This document shows, one piece after another, positions 50,601-60,800 of a stretch of DNA of 64,000 bases (positions are counted from its first letter, which is position 1; each line of letters opens with the position of its first letter). Position numbers and translations under genes: made by a program. Source of the DNA: Apostichopus japonicus (lineage: Eukaryota; Echinodermata; Holothuroidea; Aspidochirotida; Stichopodidae); assembly GCF_037975245.1 (NCBI RefSeq), contig NC_092582.1:17882577-17946576 (forward strand). The letters run 5' to 3'. The notes below the pieces were generated by a model that made no database searches, was not told the origin of the DNA, and worked only from the letters and a program-made list of their open reading frames with translations.

Positions 50601-52309
50601 CCCTGTGCTGATATGTGTGTCTTCTGATTGGTAAGATGGAAGGGTGTGAGTACCGGGGGTTGGGGGTGGGGTGGGGAAAGAATGTTCATTTGACACATCA
50701 AATCAAGGTGGTCTTAAACTTGTAATAGGTGACTACAAGATTTCTAACTATCAGATCTAGATAAGTCGTTTTTCAAAATCCCAAAAGCCAGAGACGTTTT
50801 AACAAAAAGTGAAAGATCAAATTTGTCAACCGGACATGCAACATCTGATCGACATGCTGAAAGTGAATGCAATCTAATTTAAGAAAGCCAGCAAGTTTTA
50901 GTATCTGTATTTGATATTTTTCAGAATTTTTTTCATATTCCTTTCTCTTTACCTGACCCTAATGGATGAACTAGAAAAACAAACCATTTCTATAGAGTGA
51001 TCGAAACAAGTTTTTTATTAATATCAGCCATCAGGTAAAATGCAAAGAAGTGCTTCAAAATTGTCTTTACTGCAGAAAATTGACAGCAATTCTCATTGTC
51101 AAGGGGTACACGACACATTACATGATTTCTATCACCATACGTGTACTACATTTTTAACACAATCATTTCCCATGACGTATCTCCTGCTTTGTTTTTCACT
51201 TTAGGCTTTACATTAATAGCAACTTCATGTCTGCAATTCTGCTTTCAATTTTCTTTTTTAATTTGTTGTAAATTGTTTCTTAATTTAAATTTTGAAGACA
51301 TGAATTTGTGTTTTGTTTTTTGATTGCTAAAGCCTACCATTTTAATTCACAAATGTTAGGTTGATATGACTCAAATTCTTCCAGTCTTTCATTGGATATC
51401 AATTTTTTTTTTTTTTAATGATGATGCATTTTATTGGAACACTTTTGATTTACTCTAGTGTATGCAATGAGTAACAATTTTGCCATGTAAAACCAATTTG
51501 TTAAGAGTTCTCTATTCCTTGTCAAGAATTTTCATTAAAATTCTTCACATGAAATGCAAAAGATTTGATTTGACTATTTAGTATTATATTTAATTGAAAA
51601 AGCACACAATTAGAACTAATTGGTTTGAATTTTCTTCAAAGTTTTAGAGTGGGTTTGATTGAAATCCGTTGATGAAATGCAAAGCACTTCACTAAAACTT
51701 TTATTATGTTAAAAGCGTGATATGTCACTGGATAGCTTGAATTCTGTCAAGTCAACAGATTGGTTAGAATTCTCTTCAAGGTATAAAAGCATCCCGACTG
51801 GAAGTTGGAAATTGAGACCGAAATTGGCCAACAGTTACTGGATCAAAATTCTTCAAAACTTGTACTTATTAATTTTGTTTAACTTTTTTGTTTTTTATGG
51901 ATCTGAACCACTCAGGCTGTCTGGAGAGGAGAGCCTTCTCTTTTTACCACCCTGTTACCCCTTCAGGACTGGAAATTAAGATATACAAGCACAGTGTACA
52001 CCTTTCCCACGGACTACAGTTTACAATGATATTGCAGTAATTAAAGCCAATCTGAGGCTTGGCATCATGAAAGACACAATTCAGCATAGATGTCACAGAG
52101 CAACTTAACTTCCACTTGCATTAGGTACTTCTACAAATTCAACAACCTCATGTAATAACTTACAAAATCATTTTAATTCACAAGCTGTTTATAAATGCTG
52201 TTTAATGACACTTGACAACCTACAACGTTTTTTCTTTCGGATGGAAATGAACTATGTTGTTACATAGTCTTTGCATTATTGCAATGCTAAAGGGAAAATG
52301 TTTATGCAA

Positions 52310-52365
<56 letters not shown>

Positions 52366-52382
52366 TATATATATAGATATAG

Positions 52383-52417
<35 letters not shown>

Positions 52418-54762
52418 TATCTGTACATTACCTGAGAGGCAGATTAAGTCATAGATTTGTCCAGTTACTGAAGGGACAAATTTACAAACATGCATTCAAT
52501 AGTTTATCAACCATGCTCAAACATGCACAATGCAAGAAGAGTCTGCCAAGAGTTTGATTAAACATGCAAGAAGAAGAACAAGCAAGAGGTGAGAAACTTA
52601 GTGGAGGTGGGAGGAACAGGGAAAGACACTTTTAACCGATGAGAACAGTTTGGCTTCAAGGTTAGAGAGGACAAAGAATGAATCCTCCCCCCCCCCCCTC
52701 CCCCCGTAAAGAAGATAGCCTTGAACAAAGTTGACACGAAAGTCAACAAACAGAGATTTGTGTTTACAGAAACTGTACCAAGTAGCGATAACAGTCACCC
52801 AGCAGCTAGTGAGAACAAATTTTTTAACTGTCACCCACACTGACTCTTGCATAGCTTGAAGAAATTTCAATCCATGTGAAAAAGAGAAATGATGACTTTG
52901 ATAACAAGCTAACATGTTCTCCAATTTCAATGGGAGGGTTAGATAGATTTGAAGAAATTTATGGCAATTTAGAGATGGTCAACTTTAGAGACAAAGTTTT
53001 CAAAGTAGTTCTTTGTGAGAGATCTATGCAATCGTAAGACATGACAGACATGCGACTCGAATGTGCACCGAGTGTTCCATGCAGCTACCTTTCCGCGATC
53101 TACCTTTCGCTTGATGGAATGAGCTTGCGACAGCTTGAGAGAGGACAAGCCGCCCAACTCATCCTGAGGATGAGAAAAATGGTTTCGGGCAGAGTGAAGA
53201 TGACCGGTGGTAGAATGATACATGAATGGTGGCGGGTGAGACAGGAGGACGAGAAAAATGGCGTGAGAGGTGAAGACAGTGAGAGGAAAACCCAGGGAGG
53301 ACACACTGATTGATTTCAATCACATTTTTTCACTAAGAGTAGCAGAAGAAACATTTCACAAAAAAGCAGTCACAGAAGAATAATCCTCTGGGGACGATAC
53401 TGATCAGATTTAAGGGTATAGAGCGCGGTCATAGAAAGAAATATATAGACATTTTAAAAGTTGGGTCTCTCGGGTCATGAAATGCCAAAGAGTGGGAGGG
53501 GGATGGGGGTGGGAGAGAAAGCAAGAAGGGAGGGGGTGCTATTCACTATTAATTATAAAACTTATTCTAAACATTCTATGCTTTTAGTTTTTTTTTTATT
53601 CCACTTGAATAGTTTCAAGATGAGCATAAAGCTGTTACCTATTTTGATTATCGGTTTTCTATGAGAATTTTATATGGCTTTTCGGTTTCTTTACATACAG
53701 AGCATTGCTTTTCCAAAGGCCAATGCAATGGGTTTTGGAGCTTACCAAAGGGTTTGGCCATCAGTCATTCACACCTACTAGGTTTTATGTATCCCATCCC
53801 CCCCCCTATTGACCCCTAGTACCATTTCCCATAAAAAAAAATTAATAAAAATTGTCCTACGGTGGCTGAACTGGTTGGAAGGCTTGGCTTCTTGGAATAT
53901 GATGAGAGCTTTTCTGAGAAAAATTATTGCAGTTTAAATACTTACAAAGGACAAGACTAATAATGGAACACCTACACAACACTGCAATGAAGCTGCATGC
54001 ATTTTTTTCTTTCAAAACATCTAGATACTTTTTGAAATACTTATTGTCATAGAAAATGTTTCATAACAAGCTTTCAAAAATGCTAATAAGGTTGGTAATT
54101 AAATATATATATATAAATAGAGAAAGAAGTTTTCCTTTGCCTAGAAATTTTGATAGTAGGAAGGGATGATGGGAAGAAGCACAAAAAGAGGTTAGTTTAC
54201 CAAAACACTCAATAAATAGGGAGAGGAAAAAAAGAAGAGTACAATAGGCTTGCTAGATGACCAAAGTACATACCCATCTCTTGCCCCCCTGAAATAATCG
54301 GAAGATTCCATGGAACAGAAAAAGAGAGAATTTTCATTGTTCGATCTCCGTCTGTCGTGAAATGACAAACTACTTAAAATAATGCAGTCGTACTTACTTA
54401 ATCATATATCCTCTAACAGACTGCTACAATATGTCTCTGTTTGCGGCCGGTATCTTCTCATATTCAACATTCCATTGTGTACAAAGACAAAACCGTCCTA
54501 TATATATACATATATATATATTTATATATATATATATATCTCTATATATAGATATATCTATATATATATATATATATATTCCATCAATGCAACTTACACT
54601 TATCTAGCGTCATACTTTCATTGTGTTACATTTTGTACTTTTCATTCGACTGCCAAGTATTGCTGACGAAAGTCCCAGGGGGACCGAAAATTCCAATATA
54701 TTTTCTAAAACATTACTCCTTATTTGTCAATTATGAGTCATATAGTATTTCTCTGGTTTCCT

Positions 54763-54825
<63 letters not shown>

Positions 54826-57800
54826 CAATTCATGTCCCTGTGTGATAAAATCCTTTCCCGACAAGGTAACATTTAGCCGACACCTCAAATTGTTGCTCGA
54901 AAATATTGGTTCTTTTTATGGCTCGGCACTTGCAACAAAAGCCTTTTCTGTACTCAACTATTTACACCTATTTCTTTCACAAGCAGCAGAAGATATCAAA
55001 AACATTTTAAGTTCAAAACCCTCCAATTTAGCAGAAAAGTTTTGGATCACACAAAAAAAAGAAAAGAAGGAAACCCTTAAGTCTCTAGAAAAGACAAACA
55101 CTAAACTGACGGTTTGTAAGAAAATTTCTTTAATACATTTGAGTTATTAAGTAGTATGTATACTCCTCAAAAATCTATCCTACAAAACATGTTTATCCAA
55201 AGTAGCCACCAAAAAAAAAAACATGAAACGGAATTAAAAGGAGAGGAAATGAAATTAAGAACAGAAAGTGAAAAAAAAAAAAAAAAAATAGGAGTAAAAA
55301 ATAAAATAGGGGGAAGTTTGCAGCTGAAAGGAGAACAGAATGAGCATAACTACAATGAGAGTAAACTATATGTCAATTCACCAGACATTTAGAAAGAGGA
55401 AATTATCTTCACACAAGACACTTCAGCAGGATCATTCTCCCTTTTTTCCCCCTCTACTTTAAGCAGGAAAGCGTAAGTAAGAGATTACAGTACTTTGTCA
55501 CTTTACTTCCATGCAAAACAAGTTTTTTTTAAGTTCACATCGTGAAATCGTGACAAAAGAGAGCAGTCGTTAAGTTGAACTTATGCACCACTGCAGAACT
55601 GGCACGTTACTGAATATTCTACAATCTTACTAAATCTATTTTCATTTCTTGATTGATTTACTGAACTTAATCAATATCAATATTGGAAAAGTTCAATAAA
55701 TGTTTGAACAAATTATAAAAGCGTCAACTGTACTGATTCAAGAGATGATTGGAGCAACTTCAGAATGTCTGAGTCAAGTAGATTTCAGAAAACCAAGTAT
55801 CACAACATCATATAAGTAAACTCAAATCACATAGCTTATGAACAGAAAAAAAAAATGAAATTAATGAGGGAAAACAAAGACTACGGATGTCACAAAAAAA
55901 TAACCAATAAACTTTGCATTTTTCATGCATTTTATGTTTGTAAAACAAAATGAGAAAGCTTCCAGTAATGACTTAAATATTTTTTGGGCTTTTTAATTTA
56001 ATTTTTTTCTTTTTTTAGTGCTGCTCTTGAAACATGCCAGGCGATAACTTAAAGAGGAGGCAGGTACGTAATTTTGACAGATCTTCTAATCAAATAAAAA
56101 ATAAAAAAACATTTCGGTCCTCTTTTAAAAGTGAAAAGATATTATATGAATACTATCAATGGAAAAAATGATGAGATGTCCTTCTATAGTTTGATGGTGA
56201 ATTAAACATCAAACTGGAAATTGATTACCAAAGAAGTAGGAACACCTGGCTGTATCTATTTAGAAAAGTTCCCTCTCCCTCCCCCCCCCCCCCACATGCT
56301 CTCAATAAATTTGGCAAAAAGCTCAGACACAATCTTGATAGCAACATTACAGTATGCAACTCTATGTCTACATTTTGCAGAAAACCTATAAACTATACTG
56401 GTATATCTGGTATATGGAAGGTCTTCAGTGTCACTCCAAAATATGCTAGAAAGTCAGATAATGGTCACTAGAGCTCAGATTTCAATAAGGCCTTTTATTA
56501 GCTACCATCACAGTGTTTTGCCTTACTGAGACATTAAAATATGTAATTGAGGCATCCTCCATATCTGGGAATAATATGGAGTAGCAAAGCCTCTAGGAAA
56601 GTGCTTTTGAAAACTTTTTGAATTTTATTGGGCATGCTAAGTTTTTAGGCAAATATTGACCAATGACCTTTAAGGCATAGTTGGTTGGACCACTAACCCT
56701 TTCAGTAAATTGTTTACTATAATTCATTAAGATCACCATCATATTGTCCTCTTTTAAAACATGGCACATGGGAATGAGGGGTGTGTGTAAGGGGGGGGGA
56801 GGGGCATGCATGTGAAGCATTTGATTCTACTGATTTTGGTCTCCTCTCTGGTAATACTTTTGAAACTATTGTTACTGCATTACTTGAGCCAATTAAAAAA
56901 AAAATTTTTTTTTAAAAAAATCGAAATTAACAACCAGGTACACTAAGAAAATGAAACGGGAAATTCCATAGACCTTTTAAGCATACCTGCTAGATTTAGA
57001 GATCATGCAGAATTCTTTCCTCACAACAATGTGACATATCTCGCTGGCAGATATGAGAATTGACACTATGACAGCAAAGGTCTTAGAGTACATGTTATAT
57101 ATGTTATATAGAGCTATATGTTATACAGAGCTACAACATAGTATATGTTATATAGAGCTACAACTCACAATTCAGCACATTTGTCAAAACAAGTTAGACT
57201 ACCGGTTAAGAAAGAAAAGAAAAGACCCACAAAAAGATGAAACCAGAGCCCAGAACCTGGCAAACAGACCAACCCTATAAAAGAATGCCCAAAATGACCG
57301 CTCGCAAAATCATTGCTGTTTTTTTTTTTTTTACTAATTGTAAACAAGCCCCGACAAGCCCTTGAGGTTTTATTTTGTACACTTCCTTTCACAAGTTTTG
57401 TTTCTTATCTCCTTCTATGTTATATGTCATACTTATGTTGTGATAGAACAAAAATAAATAAATGAAATGACAAAATGTTTCAAAAAAATTGATCAAGCTT
57501 GAGCTAGTTTCAATCCACAATAGAGCAAGTTCAAGCAAGTAATTGGAGGGGAAACTGCCCCCAAATGTGGGAGAAGGGTTCCTGTTTTCAGGAAGCTCAC
57601 ATATCAAGGCATTTTCTCTCTCACGAAACTTTTTAAAACGGCCAGCAAATCAACCGAGACAACCTATCGTTCCAATAGTCGTTGTTCACCATACCACATG
57701 ACTGACCTTGACCAATCAGAATGACTCTTTGTGTTACATTAACAAGAGGAAATTATAAATCTGCACTGTTATTGGTAGCACTTTTGAATCTTGGTTGTCT

Positions 57801-60800
57801 AAAACTATCACTTTTCTCTATTTAAAAAAAAAAACTTATTTCTTGCTCTTTTTTTTTAATTTAGAAAGAATGGAAATTTTTATTTTTTGGTTTTTTTTTC
57901 CTGAGTTACTTTTGAATCTGATGAAAAGATTATCTAAAGAATGTAAACAAAATTCTTGCGGGTCTCTTCATTGGTAGTGGCAACTGAATGACTAACGACT
58001 TAAATAAAACAACTTAAACGTCAGGCTCTCTTAATACTTTCACACATTCTCTTACACAGGCTCTTTAGTGGATAAGCAGTTTGCTAACAGTTTTGTTTCA
58101 TTTAGATTTAACTTAAATAAACCTAATCTTCATGATTACACTTCAAAATGCTAATCCAATCACATGGTTAAACACATCCTGAACACACACAAAAAACCCC
58201 CCAAAAAAACCAGAAAGGTTAACCACCATGATGCTGATGATTTTAGATCTCAACCTAAACCTATTTACCTCTCCACATAAACTTTCTCTCTAATCTATCA
58301 CAGTGTATTCCTTGTACTAGTCCTTACTAAGCACACAGTCCTGCTTGACACGTCGCTTCATCCTTGCTTCTTGAAACAATGAGAGGTTAATTAAGCATAG
58401 CATGTTAATTGACTCAATTTAATTAACCCCAGAGAACGATATTTCACAGCTGATGGTCTAAGCTAATTACAAAATTAAGGTCTTGTATCCATTAACTGTT
58501 AATACAAGCAACTATAAACAAATGTCTCTAGTTGTGACCCTATTAGCACCATGAACTCCTTCTATGCAGCTGCACTGCATACGAGCCTATGTTGACTACT
58601 TCACAATCTATGACTGTTGTAGTTTATTGTATCCAAGAATATTTCTCATCGGGGGTTCAATATCTATCCCATTCTACTTATGCATCATCCATAGACCTTT
58701 GTCTGTCTAGAGCTTTTTTCATTAAACAACTTACCCACCCAGCCACCCACCCAGCCACCCACCCAGCCATTCTATTTATGCATCAACGAGACTTCTACCA
58801 ATCTAGCTACATATTCTACCTATTCAGCTATACAGTTTATTGCAATGTTAGCTTCCTATCGATCGTGGGCAATTAATTTTAATGGTCATCGGGATCACCA
58901 AATTTCTGTTGCGATGACCAGAAGCAGATTTGGAGGTCTCTGGGGTACGACTACTTTTAAACATCAAATTCTGAACGAGTAAAAGATAAATTGGTATCAC
59001 CTTCCAATAATATGGAGGTAATGAAATTAAGCCCCCCAAAATAGTGGTAGGACCTATGATCCATCCAAAATGGGAGTATTTCTGGCCCAAAGCTGGTGTT
59101 CACTATTCACAAAAGCTAAACATATCACCTAAAGTGTACATATCGGTCAATCTTTGGGTATTTCGCTACGTTTAATTGGACGACAAAATTGGCTGTTCCG
59201 GCAACCGGAACGTAAGACCCGGTCGTCCGAGGAACTAAGAAATAAATCCTAAAAAAAAACAACGCAGGTTTTCATTGGGTGGGTGGACATCTACACCCTC
59301 AAACAGAAAGTGAAAAAAAATATTTCTGTCATCATATCACAGACTTTCGCTGCTACTGTCTAAAAACAACATATCCTCTCTTTCCAAGCAGCTTTCTTAT
59401 ATACAATTAGGTAAATATTTCTTTTACATGGATTTTGGTAACATTAACAGTATTACTCAAATAACTAACATCCCACCCATGACAATGTATTTTCATAACG
59501 AAAAGTAGTTCTGAAAATTTTCAGATTTGCTTTGTTTTTGGATTTTCTTTTGATACTGACGTATGTATGAAGTAACAGCCCAAACCCTAAGTCACATAGA
59601 AACCATTCCAAATCTTTGCCTAAGATCACCCGACATCCTTGAAGAGGGTAGTGGTGATCTGAGATCTTGAACCAAAGTTACTGGATAAAGCTGGTATACT
59701 TGATGTCTAATTTTTTTTTTTTTTTTTGGAATTATTAATATATTTTTTAAAAATCCCTTTACAGGAACAAACATGTACTCCAATACTCCACCAGCTGGCC
59801 AAACTATCGTAGCCTGCAAAGTCAAAAGCACACCCTCCCCGCAAACAAGGGAGAAAAGCATGTTATTCGACCGGTGGCATGGGTGGGGGGGTGGGGGGAT
59901 CTTTGCATGCATCCACATACCTTTTTGGTAAACATAGTTCCAAATATACCAGTTCGTTTCTTGGGGGGTTTCCCTCTTCCTGGTAATGAATTTGCACCAC
60001 CGTTTTGACTGCCAATGCTGATGTTGTCGCCACTCTTGTCTGGTGTGGAGTGGCTCAGGCTGCTTCCAGGCTCGTCCAGATCTACCATGACTATATCCGG
60101 TGGTGGTCTGATGCCCGTTTCGAACTTGGCTACGACCGCTTGCGAGTCCTATGGGTTCGATTATCGAAAAAAATGTGTCGTCATTCGAGACGCATTTGAA
60201 CCTTAAGGTTCTCTGAATGGACGGAATCTCTCGAGTGAGATAAGGGGGGGGGGTGGGGGACTCATAGGTTAGAACGGCAGGGGTACAATCACCATTGTGT
60301 ACTTGAGGGTGGGGGTAGGGGCTTAAAATGTTATGTCATACAGGGGGGAGGAGGGGTCCCTTGAGAAACTTTGGTAAAATGGAGGTGACGTACTTACAAA
60401 ATGTCGCTATATTTTGCAAATGTTAAAAACAATGTTGAAGAATATTTGACTTGACTTGGCCATTAATAAACTTCACAATCTACCCACAAGCTACTTTCCC
60501 AACTTTTGAACAAATGATTAGGAGAAACACACACATACACACACAATAAAAAAAAAATAATAAAAAACTTTGTGGAACTTTTGGAATTGTCCATGATTGG
60601 AATATTTGTTCATTTTCTTTTCCAAATCCAGTTTTCCATTTATTATTTGTGGGTTACCTCGGCTGGTTTAACTGACTGCCCATGTTTGGTCTGGATGTCA
60701 TCTAGACACTGAGTTATGACGGGCAAGACTTTTTTGTGGCATTCTGCATAGGTTTCGTAGTACTTTCCGAGACAAGTGATCCGCCTCTCCTCCATGGTTT

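Noticed and set aside
53041-53313. Plus-strand 90-codon frame with charged residues
   Set aside because: It overlaps in antisense the minus-strand candidate exon at 53104-53163, has no recognisable domain, and can be explained by the purine-rich plus strand there.
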